A DNA stretch of 64,000 nt from Serratia sp. FDAARGOS_506 (GTDB lineage Bacteria; Pseudomonadota; Gammaproteobacteria; Enterobacterales; Enterobacteriaceae). A model generated the notes under the pieces. That model saw only the letters and a program-made list of their open reading frames with translations. It was not told the DNA's origin and did no database searches. The stretch spans positions 4,464,001-4,528,000 of the forward strand of contig NZ_CP033831.1 in assembly GCF_003812745.1 (NCBI RefSeq), in the 5' to 3' direction. Every line of letters begins with the position of its first letter. Position 1 is the first letter of the stretch. Below are positions 52,199-62,319 of this stretch, piece by piece. The position numbers were made by a program, and so were the translations under genes.

Positions 52199-53728
52199 AT
52201 GAACGCGTCCCTTCTTAACGGCCAGGTAGCGGTGATCGGCGCCGGCACCATGGGCATCGGTATCGCCCAGGTGGCCGCCGCGGCCGGCCACCCGGTGCGG
52301 CTGTTCGATATCGCGCCCGCAGCCGCCCAGCGCGCGATCGACGAGCTCACTCGCCGCCTGCGGCAACGGGTGGACGGCGGCAAGGCCGACGCCGCAACCA
52401 CCGAAGCGCTGCTGGCGCGCCTCGAACGCGCCGACTCGCTCGAGCAGTTGGCCGACTGCACACTGGTAATTGAAGCGGTGGCGGAAAATCTGGCGATCAA
52501 ACAGGGCCTGTTCCGCGATCTGGAGGCGCTCTGCTCGCCCACGACGCTGTTCGCCAGCAATACCTCTTCGCTGTCGATCACCGCCATCGCCGGGGCACTG
52601 CAGCACCCGGCACGCATGGCCGGGCTGCACTTCTTCAACCCGGCTCCACTGATGAAGCTGGTAGAGATCGTCAGCGGCCTGGAGACCGGTGCCGAGACCC
52701 TCACCGCGCTGCAGGCGTTGGCGCAGCGCTGGGGCAAGCAGAGCGTCGTGTGCCGCTCGACGCCGGGTTTCATCGTCAACCGCGTGGCGCGGCCGTTCTA
52801 TGCCGAAACCCTGCGCGCGCTGGAGGAACGGGTGGCCGATGCCGCCACGCTGGACGCGGTATTGCGCGACGCCGGCGGTTTCGCCATGGGCCCGCTGCAA
52901 TTGACCGATCTGATCGGCCAGGACGTCAATTACGCCGTGACCGAATCGGTGTATCAGGCCTTCTATCAGGATCCACGCTTCACCCCCTCACTGGTGCAGC
53001 AGGAGCTGGTGGCCGCCGGGCATCTCGGCCGCAAGTCCGGCCGCGGTTTCTACCGCTACGACGCACCGCGATCCACCGCCGAGATCGCTTTTGCGCCACC
53101 GGCGCAGGGCGCCCTGCCGCAACGCGTTACGCTGCACGGCGACTGGTCTTCGCTGGCCGATTTGGCGCAGCTGTTGATCGAAAATGCGGGGGCGATCAAA
53201 CAACCCGGCCAGACCAGCCCGCACGTCACGATCGACGACGTTACACTGATGTTAACCAATGGTAAAACCGCCGGCCAACTGGCCGACGAACGTGGAACGC
53301 CCGTCGTGCTGTTCGATCTCTGTGCCGACTATGCGCACGCCTCCGCCATCGCCATCAGCTGCGCGGCGCAAAACGGTGCGCAACACAATGCCAAAGCGAT
53401 TCGCCTGCTGCAGTCCCTCGGCAAGCAGGTCATTCCGTTGCCGGATTACCCCGGCCTGCTGACGATGCGCACCCTGGCCATGCTGGCCAACGAAGCGCTC
53501 GACGTGGTGAACAAAGGCGTCGCCGGCGCCGAAGATACCGATCTGGCGATGCTGCACGGCGTCAACTATCCGCGCGGCCCGCTGGCCTGGGGTGCCTCGC
53601 TCGGCTGGCGCCACATTCTGACGACGCTGGAAAACCTGCAACGCTATTACGGCGAAGCGCGCTATCGCCCGATGCCGCTGCTGCGCCGCTATGCTTCCCC
53701 CGCCTCTTTCCCAGGAGCCGAACGATGA
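52199..53728 (+). CDS. paaH: 3-hydroxyadipyl-CoA dehydrogenase PaaH
   Basis: A 509-residue NAD-dependent dehydrogenase. The Rossmann motif AVIGAGTMGIGIAQVAAAAGHPV is at the N-terminus, HFFNPAPLMKLVEIV carries the catalytic His, and TPGFIVNRVARPFYAE follows. It is longer than the E. coli enzyme (475) through a second dehydrogenase-type C-terminal domain region ending PLLRRYASPASFPG. Overlaps paaI by 4 bases. Confidence 0.96.
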   Translation: MNASLLNGQVAVIGAGTMGIGIAQVAAAAGHPVRLFDIAPAAAQRAIDELTRRLRQRVDGGKADAATTEALLARLERADSLEQLADCTLVIEAVAENLAIKQGLFRDLEALCSPTTLFASNTSSLSITAIAGALQHPARMAGLHFFNPAPLMKLVEIVSGLETGAETLTALQALAQRWGKQSVVCRSTPGFIVNRVARPFYAETLRALEERVADAATLDAVLRDAGGFAMGPLQLTDLIGQDVNYAVTESVYQAFYQDPRFTPSLVQQELVAAGHLGRKSGRGFYRYDAPRSTAEIAFAPPAQGALPQRVTLHGDWSSLADLAQLLIENAGAIKQPGQTSPHVTIDDVTLMLTNGKTAGQLADERGTPVVLFDLCADYAHASAIAISCAAQNGAQHNAKAIRLLQSLGKQVIPLPDYPGLLTMRTLAMLANEALDVVNKGVAGAEDTDLAMLHGVNYPRGPLAWGASLGWRHILTTLENLQRYYGEARYRPMPLLRRYASPASFPGAER

Positions 53729-54165
53729 ATGCCAATACGCCGCGCGCGCTGGCTCAGCGCTGCGCCGAACAGATGTTCCAGCAAGATACCTGCGCTCAGG
53801 CGATGGGCATGCACATCGATGCCGTCGACGCCGGGTACGCTCAGGTCAGCATGACCGTCGGCCCGCAGATGCTCAACGGCCACCAGACCTGCCACGGTGG
53901 CCAGCTGTTCAGCCTGGCGGACACCGCCTTCGCCTACGCCTGCAACAGCCAGGGGCTGGCGGCGGTGGCCTCCGGCTGCAGCATCGACTTCGTCCGCCCG
54001 GCGCTGGCCGGCGATCGCCTCACCGCCAGTGCGGCGGTACGCCATCAGGGTAAAGCCACCGGGCTGTATGACGTCGAAATCGTTAACCAACGGGGCAAAA
54101 CCGTCGCCTGGTTCCGCGGCCGTGCGCACCGCCTCGGCCACAGCATTTTAGGAGATCAGGCATGA
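53725..54165 (+). CDS. paaI: phenylacetate pathway thioesterase PaaI
   Basis: A 146-residue hotdog thioesterase. [27 protein letters not shown] holds the catalytic Asp and the HGG turn. It removes dead-end CoA esters. Overlaps paaH and paaJ by 4 bases each (ATGA). Confidence 0.96.
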   Translation: MNANTPRALAQRCAEQMFQQDTCAQAMGMHIDAVDAGYAQVSMTVGPQMLNGHQTCHGGQLFSLADTAFAYACNSQGLAAVASGCSIDFVRPALAGDRLTASAAVRHQGKATGLYDVEIVNQRGKTVAWFRGRAHRLGHSILGDQA

Positions 54166-55367
54166 ATCAGGCATTTATCTGCGACGGCGTGCGCACCCCG
54201 ATTGGCCGCTATGGCGGCGCACTGGCCCAGGTGCGCGCCGACGACCTCGCCGCCCTGCCGCTGCGCGTGTTGTTGGAACGCCATCCGCAGGTAGATTGGG
54301 CGCAGCTGGACGACGTGATCCTCGGCTGTGCCAACCAGGCCGGGGAAGACAACCGCAACCTGGCACGCATGGCGCTGCTGCTGGCCGGAGTGCCGGTCGG
54401 CGTTTCCGGCACCACGGTGAACCGCCTGTGCGGTTCGGGCCTGGATGCACTGGCGATGGCGGCGCGCAGCATCAAAGCCGGCGATGCCGGGCTGCTGCTG
54501 GCGGGCGGCGCGGAATCGATGACCCGCGCACCGCTGGTGATGGGTAAAGCCGACAGCGCCTTTAGCCGCCAGGCACAGCTGTACGACACCACCCTCGGCT
54601 GGCGCTTTGTCAATCCGCGGATGCAGGCCGAGTTCGGCACCGATTCAATGCCGGAGACCGCCGAAAACGTCGCGGCGCAATTCAACATCAGCCGCGCCGA
54701 TCAGGACGCCTTTGCGCTGCGCAGCCAGCAGCGCGCCGCACGGGCGCAGGCGCTGGGCCACCTGGCGCAGGAAATTGCCCCCGTCAGCCTCACCGGCAAA
54801 AAAGGCGCGGTCACCCTGTTCAGCCAGGATGAACACCCGCGCCCCGACACCACCTTTGATCAGCTGCAGGCGCTGAAAACCCCGTTCCGTCAGCCCGGCA
54901 GCGTCACCGCCGGCAACGCCTCGGGCCTGAACGACGGTGCAGCAGCCCTGATAGTCGCCTCCGAAGCGATGGCGGCACGCCAGGGACTGACGCCGCGCGC
55001 GCGCATCGTTGCCACCGCCACCTGCGGCGTGGAGCCACGGCTGATGGGCATCGGCCCGCTGCCGGCCACCCGCAAGGTGCTGGAAATCGCCGGGCTGAGC
55101 CTGGCGCAGATGGACGTCATCGAACTGAACGAAGCGTTCGCCGCCCAGGCGTTGGCGGTGATGCGCCAGCTTGGCCTGCCGGACGATGCCCCGCAGGTCA
55201 ACCCCAACGGCGGCGCGATCGCCCTGGGGCATCCGCTGGGCATGAGCGGCGCGCGCCTGGCGCTGGCCGCCCTGTTTGAACTGGAACGGCGAGCCGGCCG
55301 CTACGCGCTTTGCACCATGTGCATCGGCGTCGGCCAAGGCATCGCCATGATCATTGAGCGTGTCTGA
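54162..55367 (+). CDS. paaJ: beta-ketoadipyl-CoA thiolase PaaJ
   Basis: A 401-residue thiolase for 3-oxoadipyl-CoA and 3-oxo-5,6-dehydrosuberyl-CoA. The acylated Cys is in [25 protein letters not shown], the His pair in [20 protein letters not shown] and the second Cys in [10 protein letters not shown]. Confidence 0.97.
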   Translation: MNQAFICDGVRTPIGRYGGALAQVRADDLAALPLRVLLERHPQVDWAQLDDVILGCANQAGEDNRNLARMALLLAGVPVGVSGTTVNRLCGSGLDALAMAARSIKAGDAGLLLAGGAESMTRAPLVMGKADSAFSRQAQLYDTTLGWRFVNPRMQAEFGTDSMPETAENVAAQFNISRADQDAFALRSQQRAARAQALGHLAQEIAPVSLTGKKGAVTLFSQDEHPRPDTTFDQLQALKTPFRQPGSVTAGNASGLNDGAAALIVASEAMAARQGLTPRARIVATATCGVEPRLMGIGPLPATRKVLEIAGLSLAQMDVIELNEAFAAQALAVMRQLGLPDDAPQVNPNGGAIALGHPLGMSGARLALAALFELERRAGRYALCTMCIGVGQGIAMIIERV

Positions 55368-55382
55368 CCCCTGAGGCTAACC

Positions 55383-56690
55383 ATGACAATAAATCCACAG
55401 CCCCTCGAAACGATCGAATTCGCCTCGCGCGATGAGATTGAAGCGTTGCAGCTGGCGCGTCTGAAGTGGACGCTGCACCACGCCTACGACAATGTGCCGA
55501 TGTACAAACGCAAGTTCGACCAGGCCGGTGTGCACCCCGACGATCTCAAACAGCTGAGCGATCTGGCGCGTTTCCCCTACACCACCAAGCAGGACTTGCG
55601 CGACAACTACCCGTTCGACACCTTCGCGGTGCCGATGGAGCAGGTGGTGCGCATCCACGCCTCCTCGGGCACCACCGGCCGCCCGACGGTGGTGGGCTAC
55701 ACCCAGCGCGACATCGATAACTGGGCCGATATCGTCGCCCGCTGCCTGCGCGCCGGCGGCGCCACCGCCAAAGACAAGGTGCACGTCGCCTACGGCTACG
55801 GCTTGTTCACCGGCGGCCTGGGCGCGCACTACGGCGCAGAGCGGCTTGGCGCAACGGTGATCCCGATGTCCGGCGGCCAGACGGAACGCCAGGCGCAGCT
55901 GATCCTCGATTTCAAACCCGACATCATCATGGTGACGCCGTCCTATTGCCTGACGCTGATCGACGAGCTGGAGCGCAAAATGGGCGGCGACGCGCGTGGC
56001 TGCTCGCTGCGGCTCGGCGTGTTCGGCGCCGAACCCTGGACTGAAGCCCTGCGCCACGAAATCGAAACCCGCATGGGCATCAAAGCACTGGATATTTACG
56101 GCCTGTCGGAAGTGATGGGGCCGGGCGTGGCGATGGAGTGTCTGGAAAGCGGCGGCGGCCCTACCATTTGGGAAGACCACTTCCTGCCGGAGATCATCTG
56201 CCCGGAAACCGGCATTGCGCTGCCGGACGGCGAACACGGCGAACTGGTGTTCACCACCCTGACCAAAGAGGCGCTGCCGGTGATCCGCTACCGCACCCGC
56301 GATCTCACTCGGCTGCTGCCGGGCGATGCGCGCCAAATGCGCCGCATGGGCAAGATCACCGGACGCTCCGACGACATGCTGATCATCCGCGGCGTCAACG
56401 TCTTCCCGTCGCAGGTGGAAGAGCAAATTATGCAGTTCGAGCAGCTGTCGCCGCACTATCAGCTGCAGGTCAGCCGCAGCGGCCACCTGGACACGCTGGC
56501 GGTGCGCGTCGAGCTCAAGGAGTCGGCGCTCAGCCTCAGCCATCAACAACGTTGCGACATCTGCCACCAGCTGCGCCACCACATCAAATCGATCGTGGGT
56601 GTCAGCACCGACGTCAGCATCGCCAACTGCGGCGATATTCCGCGCTCGGAAGGCAAAGCGCAGCGCGTGATCGATCTGCGGCCGCGCTGA
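55383..56690 (+). CDS. paaK: phenylacetate-CoA ligase PaaK
   Basis: A 435-residue ANL-superfamily ligase that activates phenylacetate, the first step. The P-loop-like ATP motif is ASSGTTGRPTVVGYT, DIYGLSEVMGPGVAMEC is the core motif, and RSDDMLIIRGVNVFPSQVEEQI the hinge region. 15 bases after paaJ; last catabolic gene of the operon. Confidence 0.97.
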   Translation: MTINPQPLETIEFASRDEIEALQLARLKWTLHHAYDNVPMYKRKFDQAGVHPDDLKQLSDLARFPYTTKQDLRDNYPFDTFAVPMEQVVRIHASSGTTGRPTVVGYTQRDIDNWADIVARCLRAGGATAKDKVHVAYGYGLFTGGLGAHYGAERLGATVIPMSGGQTERQAQLILDFKPDIIMVTPSYCLTLIDELERKMGGDARGCSLRLGVFGAEPWTEALRHEIETRMGIKALDIYGLSEVMGPGVAMECLESGGGPTIWEDHFLPEIICPETGIALPDGEHGELVFTTLTKEALPVIRYRTRDLTRLLPGDARQMRRMGKITGRSDDMLIIRGVNVFPSQVEEQIMQFEQLSPHYQLQVSRSGHLDTLAVRVELKESALSLSHQQRCDICHQLRHHIKSIVGVSTDVSIANCGDIPRSEGKAQRVIDLRPR

Positions 56691-56769
56691 GGCGCACGGC
56701 GTCACGGATGACGCCGCCCCAAATTAGGCGTAATGTTATGGCTCATCGAAGGCTAACCCATGGAAAAAT

Positions 56770-57708
56770 ATGGAACATAAACTGGATGAGTTCATTCGCC
56801 ATGCCGTCGACGCGCAGCCGATCAGCGGCACCTCGCTGATCATTTCGCTGTACGGCGACGCGCTCAGCCATCGCGGCGGCGAAGTGTGGCTCGGCAGCCT
56901 GAGCGCGCTGCTGGAGGCCTTCGGCTTCGGCGATCGCTTCGTGCGCACCTCGGTGTTCCGCCTGCAGAAAGAGGGTTGGCTGGCGGTGGAGAAAATAGGC
57001 CGCCGCAGCTTCTACCGCGTGACCGAGCAAGGGATGCGCCAGTTCCGCCATGCCGAATCGAAAATCTATCTGCGCGAGCAGCCTGCCTGGGACGGCAAGT
57101 GGGAGTTGCTGCTGCTGGAAAGTGCCGAAAAAAACGAGCGCGCGCGACTGAAAAAAGAGTTGGGCTGGCTCGGGTTCGGGCAGATCGGCAACAACCTGAT
57201 GGCCGCCCCCACCCATGCGCAGACCGACGTGACGGCGCTGCTTGGCGAGCTGAACGCCAGTGAGCAGGTGATTTACTTCCGCGCCGATTATCCCTATAAC
57301 CGCTCCGAGCAAACCCTGCAGAAATTGGTGGCCGATTGCTGGTCACTCAGCGAGGTGGCGGCCGGCTATCACGAGTTTATCGTCTCCTTTCGGCCGCTGA
57401 TGGCGCTGCTGCGCGAAGTCGATCCGGCAGCGCTGACGCCGCTGCGCTGTTTTCAGATTAAGCTATTATTGATTCACTTCTTCCGTCGCGTGGTGTTGAA
57501 AGATCCGATGCTGCCGGACGCGCTGCTGCCCGCGCAGTGGGAGGGCCAGATCGCCCGCAATCTGTGCATCAATCTCTATCAGCAGGTCGATCGCGCCGCG
57601 ACGGAGTACGTCAGCGCGCTGGCGGAAACCACCATCGGCGCCCTGCCCGCGCCGGCCGCCGGCTACTATCGGCGCTTCGGCGGCCTGCCACGCGACCCTA
57701 CATATTAA
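56770..57708 (+). CDS. paaX: phenylacetic acid repressor PaaX
   Basis: A 312-residue GntR-like winged-helix repressor that releases DNA on binding phenylacetyl-CoA. SGTSLIISLYGDALSHRGGEVWLGSLSALLEAFGFGDRFVRTSVFRLQKEGWL is the DNA-binding part, and HFFRRVVLKDPMLPDALLPAQW is conserved. It should bind the dyad at 46973-47012. Confidence 0.97.
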   Translation: MEHKLDEFIRHAVDAQPISGTSLIISLYGDALSHRGGEVWLGSLSALLEAFGFGDRFVRTSVFRLQKEGWLAVEKIGRRSFYRVTEQGMRQFRHAESKIYLREQPAWDGKWELLLLESAEKNERARLKKELGWLGFGQIGNNLMAAPTHAQTDVTALLGELNASEQVIYFRADYPYNRSEQTLQKLVADCWSLSEVAAGYHEFIVSFRPLMALLREVDPAALTPLRCFQIKLLLIHFFRRVVLKDPMLPDALLPAQWEGQIARNLCINLYQQVDRAATEYVSALAETTIGALPAPAAGYYRRFGGLPRDPTY

Positions 57709-57720
57709 GGAACTCACGCT

Positions 57721-58317
57721 ATGCCTGTGTATCAGATTGACGGCCTGACGCCGGTCGTTGACCCCAGCAGTTACGTGCACCCGACGGCGGTGCTGATCGG
57801 TGACGTGATCGTCGGCAAGCACGTATACATCGGCCCGAATGCCAGCCTGCGCGGCGATTTTGGCCGCCTGGTGATTTGCGACGGCGCCAACATTCAGGAC
57901 AACTGCGTGATGCACGGCTTCCCGCAGCAGGACACGGTGGTGGAAGAAGACGGCCATATCGGGCATGGTGCCATCCTGCACGGCTGCCGCATTCGCCGCA
58001 ACGCGATGGTAGGCATGAATGCGGTGGTAATGGACGGCGCGGAGATCGGCGAGAACACCATCGTCGGCGCGATGGCGTTCGTCAAAGCCGCGGCGGTGAT
58101 CGAAGCCAACAAACTGGTGGTCGGCAGCCCGGCGCGCGTGCTGCGCGATCTGACCGAACAGGAACTCACCTGGAAGATCGCCGGCACCCGCGAGTATCAA
58201 GATCTGGTACAGCGCTGCAAATCCTCGCTGCACGAAGTGGCGCCGCTAACCGAAATCGAACCGGGCCGCCAACGTCTGAGCTTCGGTGACCACCTGATCC
58301 CAAAAAGCCAGCTTTAA
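57721..58317 (+). CDS. paaY: PaaY, gamma-carbonic-anhydrase-like thioesterase
   Basis: A 198-residue left-handed beta-helix protein built of hexapeptide repeats ([34 protein letters not shown]...). It has thioesterase activity on pathway dead-end CoA esters in E. coli and Pseudomonas-type systems. [25 protein letters not shown] holds the metal-binding histidines. 12 bases after paaX. Confidence 0.95.
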   Translation: MPVYQIDGLTPVVDPSSYVHPTAVLIGDVIVGKHVYIGPNASLRGDFGRLVICDGANIQDNCVMHGFPQQDTVVEEDGHIGHGAILHGCRIRRNAMVGMNAVVMDGAEIGENTIVGAMAFVKAAAVIEANKLVVGSPARVLRDLTEQELTWKIAGTREYQDLVQRCKSSLHEVAPLTEIEPGRQRLSFGDHLIPKSQL

Positions 58318-58322
58318 TCCCC

Positions 58323-58351
58323 GGGGCTGAGGCACGCCTCGCCTCAGCCCC
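58323..58351. terminator. bidirectional hairpin between paaY and the permease gene
   Basis: GGGGCTGAGGC and GCCTCAGCCCC pair perfectly over 11 bp with a 7-base loop, 5 bases after the paaY stop and 9 before the convergent permease stop. Confidence 0.7.
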
Positions 58352-58360
58352 TCCCCCGCA

Positions 58361-59758
58361 TTACTCCACCTCCGGCGCCTTGAGTGGCGACGGCGCAGGC
58401 GTGCGGCGGCTCTGGAAGCGGTAGGCCACCACCAGCAGCAAGGTGAATGGAATACCGAACCACAGCGTCATGCGGAAGAATTCGGTAAAAGCGGTCGAGA
58501 TCATCAGCGCCGCCATCAGCCCGGCGCCCAGCAAGGTGGTATAGGGGAACCCCCACATGCGGAATTTCAGGTGGGTCTGCCGATGTCGGCGGCGGAAAAA
58601 CAGGTGAGTGACGAAAATCATCAGCCAGGTAAAGCAGGCACCATATACCGAAATGGACATCATGGCGGCAAACGACGTTTCCGGCGCCACCAGGCTCAGC
58701 ACGATAGACACCACGATACCGATGCACGACATCGCCAGGGCATTGACCGGAATACCGCGCCGGCTGACGCGGCCCAACGCCGCCGGCGCCTGTCCGGCAC
58801 GCGACAGCGAGAACATCATGCGGGTGGTGATATACAGCTGGCTGTTCATCGCCGACAGCGCCGCCACCAACACGATAAAGTTGAAAATACCGGCGGCGGC
58901 GGGCAGATGGATCACGTTCATCGCCATCAGGAACGGGCTTTCGCCGGTGCCGGATTGGCGCCAGGGCACGATGGCCAGCATCAGGGCGATCGACAGCATG
59001 TAGAAGATAAACAGCCGCACGATGGTGCCCTTGAACGCCGCCTTCACCGCAATCACCGGATTCTTTGCCTCGCCGGCGGCCACCGCGATCATTTCTATGC
59101 TCAGGTAACTGAAGATGGAAACGATCACCGCGAACCACATGCCCTTGACGCCAAACGGCATAAAGCCGCCGGCGGTCAGGTTGCGCAGGCCGTAGGCCGG
59201 GTTGCCCGAGAACGCCAGAATGCCGATGCCGATCAGAATGAACGCCACGATCGCCGTCACTTTGACGGTGGACAGCGCATATTCCACCTGGCCGAACGAC
59301 TTCACGCCGATCACGTTGACGACGATCACCGCCGCCGAGAACAGCAGCACCCACGGCCAGGTCGGCGTCGCAGGGAACCAGAACTGCATGTACATGCCGA
59401 TGGCGGTGACTTCGGTGCCCACCGCCAGCACCACGCAAGACCAATAGGAATAGCGCACCAGAAAACCGAACAGCGGGCCGAGGTAGAATTCAGCATAGTC
59501 GCCGAACGAACCGGGCGTCGGGTGTTCGGAGGTCATTTCAGCCAGGCTGCCCATCAACAACAGCGCAATGACGCCGCCGATCAGGTAGCTCAGCAATACC
59601 GACGGCCCCGCCATCTGAATGGCGTAGGCGCTGCCGAGAAACAGCCCGGTGCCGATGGCGCCGCCGATCGCCAGCATCGACATCTGCCCGGCGGTAAGAT
59701 GCTTGTTCAACCCGCCCTGACGGCGAGCGATATGCTCAAAATCATTCATCTGTGGCAT
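58361..59758 (-). CDS. amino-acid permease, AAT family (APC superfamily)
   Basis: A 465-residue permease with 12 predicted spans. GGLNKHLTAGQMSMLAIGGAIGTGLFLGSAYAIQMAGPSVLLSYLIGG is the family opening and GSFGDYAEFYLGPLFGF the next conserved loop. It imports amino acids with protons. It is the last gene of an operon after an aromatic aminotransferase (20-base gap), so an aromatic amino acid is a likely substrate, by inference. Confidence 0.9.
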   Translation of the reverse strand: MPQMNDFEHIARRQGGLNKHLTAGQMSMLAIGGAIGTGLFLGSAYAIQMAGPSVLLSYLIGGVIALLLMGSLAEMTSEHPTPGSFGDYAEFYLGPLFGFLVRYSYWSCVVLAVGTEVTAIGMYMQFWFPATPTWPWVLLFSAAVIVVNVIGVKSFGQVEYALSTVKVTAIVAFILIGIGILAFSGNPAYGLRNLTAGGFMPFGVKGMWFAVIVSIFSYLSIEMIAVAAGEAKNPVIAVKAAFKGTIVRLFIFYMLSIALMLAIVPWRQSGTGESPFLMAMNVIHLPAAAGIFNFIVLVAALSAMNSQLYITTRMMFSLSRAGQAPAALGRVSRRGIPVNALAMSCIGIVVSIVLSLVAPETSFAAMMSISVYGACFTWLMIFVTHLFFRRRHRQTHLKFRMWGFPYTTLLGAGLMAALMISTAFTEFFRMTLWFGIPFTLLLVVAYRFQSRRTPAPSPLKAPEVE

Positions 59759-59778
59759 GGCTGTGTTCCCGAGCGAAG

Positions 59779-60966
59779 TTAGGCGGTACGGGTGACGTCG
59801 AGAATGGCGGCGGTCACGTAATCGATATTGCCGGGGTTAAGCCCTGGCAGGCACATGCGGCCGGGCGAAACCAGATAGATGGCGTAGCGTTGCCGCAGGG
59901 TCTGCAGCTGCGCCTCGTTCAGACCGGTATAGCTGAACATGCCGCGCTGATCGCGTATGCGCCGGTGATCCAGCGAAGAACCGCCCTGTGCCAGGCCTGC
60001 GGCCAGCTGTTCACGCATCTGCTTGATGCGCACGCGCATTTCCGCCAGCTCATTGCGCCAAAGCTCACCGAGTTCGGCGTCGCCGAGCAGGGTTTCCACA
60101 ATTTGGCTGCCGTGCGTCGGCGGGCAGGAGTAGCTGCGGCGGATAAGCGTCTTTAACGCGCCTTTGACGTTGGCGGCGTTTTCCGCATCGGCGCAGCGCA
60201 CCGACAGCGCGCCCAGCCGCTGGCCGTACAGCGCCACATTTTTGGAAAACGAGTTGCAGACCAAAAACGGCAGATCGGTTTTCAGCGCTTCGCGCAACGC
60301 AAAGCAATCCTCCTCCAGCCCGTCGCCAAAGCCCTGATAGGCGATATCGAACAGCGGCAGCAGCTTACGCCGCTGCAGCACGGCGAGCGTGGCGCGCCAC
60401 TGCTCCGCCGTCAGATCGGTGCCGGTCGGGTTATGACAGCAAGGATGCAACAGGACTACGCTGCCGGACGGCAGGCTGTCCAGCACGTCGAGCATGGCGG
60501 CGAAACGCAGGCCGCCCGCCGCTTCGTCAAAATAAGGATAGGTGTTCACCCGCAGCCCGGCGCCTTCGAAAATCGCCCAATGATTGGCCCAGGTGGGATC
60601 GGAAACCCAAATGTCACCGCGCGCCAGAAAGTGGTGCAAAAAATCTGCAGCCAGCTTCAGCGCTCCGGAGCCGCCGACGGTCTGAACCGTGGCGATCTCG
60701 TCAGCCTGCTGCTCGCCGAACAGCAGCGCCTGCACCAAGCGAGCGAACTGCAGCGAACCTTCGATCGGCGGATAGCCGTGCGGGCGACGCAGCGCCAGCA
60801 ACCGCTGCTCGGCGGCTTCAACCGCCTGCATGAGTGGAATATTCCCGTGCCGGTCATAATAGAGCCCAATGCCTAAATTCACTTTTTTCGGATTGGGATC
60901 CTGCAAATAAGCTTCCATCAGCGACATAATAGGATCGGCTGCAGAAGGTGCAATCTGTTTAAACAT
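59779..60966 (-). CDS. aromatic amino-acid aminotransferase, TyrB-like
   Basis: A 395-residue class I aminotransferase. NLGIGLYYDRHGNIP, HPCCHNPTGTDLT and the Schiff-base lysine in CNSFSKNVALYGQR are typical of the TyrB/AspC group. Length is normal. Together with a RidA protein and an arylformamidase-like hydrolase upstream it probably handles Phe/Tyr/Trp or kynurenine. Preceded by a 58-base gap. Confidence 0.85.
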   Translation of the reverse strand: MFKQIAPSAADPIMSLMEAYLQDPNPKKVNLGIGLYYDRHGNIPLMQAVEAAEQRLLALRRPHGYPPIEGSLQFARLVQALLFGEQQADEIATVQTVGGSGALKLAADFLHHFLARGDIWVSDPTWANHWAIFEGAGLRVNTYPYFDEAAGGLRFAAMLDVLDSLPSGSVVLLHPCCHNPTGTDLTAEQWRATLAVLQRRKLLPLFDIAYQGFGDGLEEDCFALREALKTDLPFLVCNSFSKNVALYGQRLGALSVRCADAENAANVKGALKTLIRRSYSCPPTHGSQIVETLLGDAELGELWRNELAEMRVRIKQMREQLAAGLAQGGSSLDHRRIRDQRGMFSYTGLNEAQLQTLRQRYAIYLVSPGRMCLPGLNPGNIDYVTAAILDVTRTA

Positions 60967-61024
60967 GACGCATCCTTAATTCGTTATTGAATTAATATGA
61001 AGACGGACTTAATGAGAAATTAAA

Positions 61025-61396
61025 TCAAGCGATAGCGCTGACGGTAATTTCTATTTTCATTCCCGGAACCACTAATTTCTCGACAATAACCGTGGAGCGG
61101 TTGGGATAAGGATAATTAAAGTATTTCCGGTAAATATCATCGAGCAATTTAACGTCGTTGACGTCGGTGAGATAAACGATCACCTGCAGCACCTTATCGC
61201 TGTGGCTGCCCGCCGCCTTCAGCGTCTGCGCCAGGTTATCGAAGGTTAACGCAATCTGTTGCTCCGGCGCGCCGGTCTCAATGCTGCCGTCCGCCCGCAC
61301 CGGGCCGTGAGCGGTAAACAGCATGCCGCCGCCCCGGGTGGCCCAGGAAAAAGGCTGGCCGATATCCGGCAGCCCGGTCTCTACGATCTCGCGCAT
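61025..61396 (-). CDS. RidA (YjgF/UK114) family protein
   Basis: A 123-residue protein starting MREIVETGLPDIGQPFSWATRGGGMLFTAHGPV. QVIVYLTDVNDVKLLDDIYRKYF and NRSTVIVEKLVVPGMKIEITVSAIA are family segments, and the arginine that binds carboxylates is in NRSTV. RidA proteins hydrolyse reactive imines or act as deaminases in aromatic pathways. The ATG is 1 base from the stop of the upstream gene. Confidence 0.88.
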   Translation of the reverse strand: MREIVETGLPDIGQPFSWATRGGGMLFTAHGPVRADGSIETGAPEQQIALTFDNLAQTLKAAGSHSDKVLQVIVYLTDVNDVKLLDDIYRKYFNYPYPNRSTVIVEKLVVPGMKIEITVSAIA

Positions 61397-61397
61397 G

Positions 61398-62195
61398 TCA
61401 GTGGTTCCCGTGGTGGTCAAGTTGGCGGAGCAGCGCGCCATCGGCGGCGAACAACGCATCCAGAATGGTGAAATGATTAGCGCCGGGCACCGCGACCAAA
61501 TCGACCGGTAACCCGCGTTGACGCAGCGCCGCATGATAGTATTGCGATTGCCCGATCAGTTCCGGCAGTTCAGCCGCGCCGTAATACAGCGTGAGCGGTT
61601 TACTGCGCGCCGGCAGCCGGCGCGCCGGGCTGAGCGTTTCAATCTGCCGCGCGGTCAGCTGCAGCGCCCGGTTGACATAGCTCTCTTGCAGCGGCGCCAG
61701 TTCGAACAAACCGCTGATGGGAAAGACCGCATCCACCAACGCATGCTGCTGCCAAAACGCCGCCAGATGCCCGCCGGCGGAATGGCCACACAGATGCACC
61801 GGATGGGCATAGTGCGGCGGCAGACGGCGCTGAATAGCATCAAGTGCCGCCCCCACCTGGCGACAAATAACATCAAGATTAACCGCCGGCGCCAGCGCAT
61901 ATTCCACCAGCACCACATCAAAGCCCTGCGCCAACGGCCCGGCGGCGATAAAGGCGAAATCCGCCTTATCGCAGAATTGCCAATAGCCGCCGTGAATAAA
62001 AATTAACGTTCCCTGGTGCTGCTTTGCAGAATAGAACCAATCAACCGTTTCGCGTTCGCTTTCGCCATACGCAATATTCTTTTCATGTTTTTCCTGACTA
62101 TAAATAGCCGCGCTGCGGGTTTGAAATGAAGTCAAAATAGCGGCTTCATTATCCACCGTGGCGCCATTGTCATAACTTCCCGCAAGGTGTTTCAT
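61398..62195 (-). CDS. alpha/beta hydrolase resembling kynurenine formamidase
   Basis: A 265-residue hydrolase. IFIHGGYWQF is the HGGYW oxyanion motif seen in arylformamidases of the esterase type, LCGHSAGGHLAAFW contains the nucleophile Ser, and VPGANHFTILDAL the catalytic His. Together with the aminotransferase and RidA gene it could turn N-formylkynurenine or a formylated aromatic amine into a transaminated product. That use is an inference; the family call is good, the substrate is not. Confidence 0.75.
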   Translation of the reverse strand: MKHLAGSYDNGATVDNEAAILTSFQTRSAAIYSQEKHEKNIAYGESERETVDWFYSAKQHQGTLIFIHGGYWQFCDKADFAFIAAGPLAQGFDVVLVEYALAPAVNLDVICRQVGAALDAIQRRLPPHYAHPVHLCGHSAGGHLAAFWQQHALVDAVFPISGLFELAPLQESYVNRALQLTARQIETLSPARRLPARSKPLTLYYGAAELPELIGQSQYYHAALRQRGLPVDLVAVPGANHFTILDALFAADGALLRQLDHHGNH

Positions 62196-62319
62196 ATATT
62201 AAACTTCGTTTATTATTTAAAATATGAATTAACTATTAGCACCGACAACATTAATGTCAAGACGGGCGTATCAGCAATACGCGTCCGGTAAAATAAAACG
62301 ACACAGGCGATAAAAAAGT

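Noticed and set aside
55377-56705. 442-codon frame opposite paaK
   Set aside because: Antisense of paaK, no motifs and no ribosome site that fits.
58571-59782. 403-codon frame opposite the amino-acid permease
   Set aside because: Extreme His/Arg/Asp content and exact antisense of a membrane protein gene.
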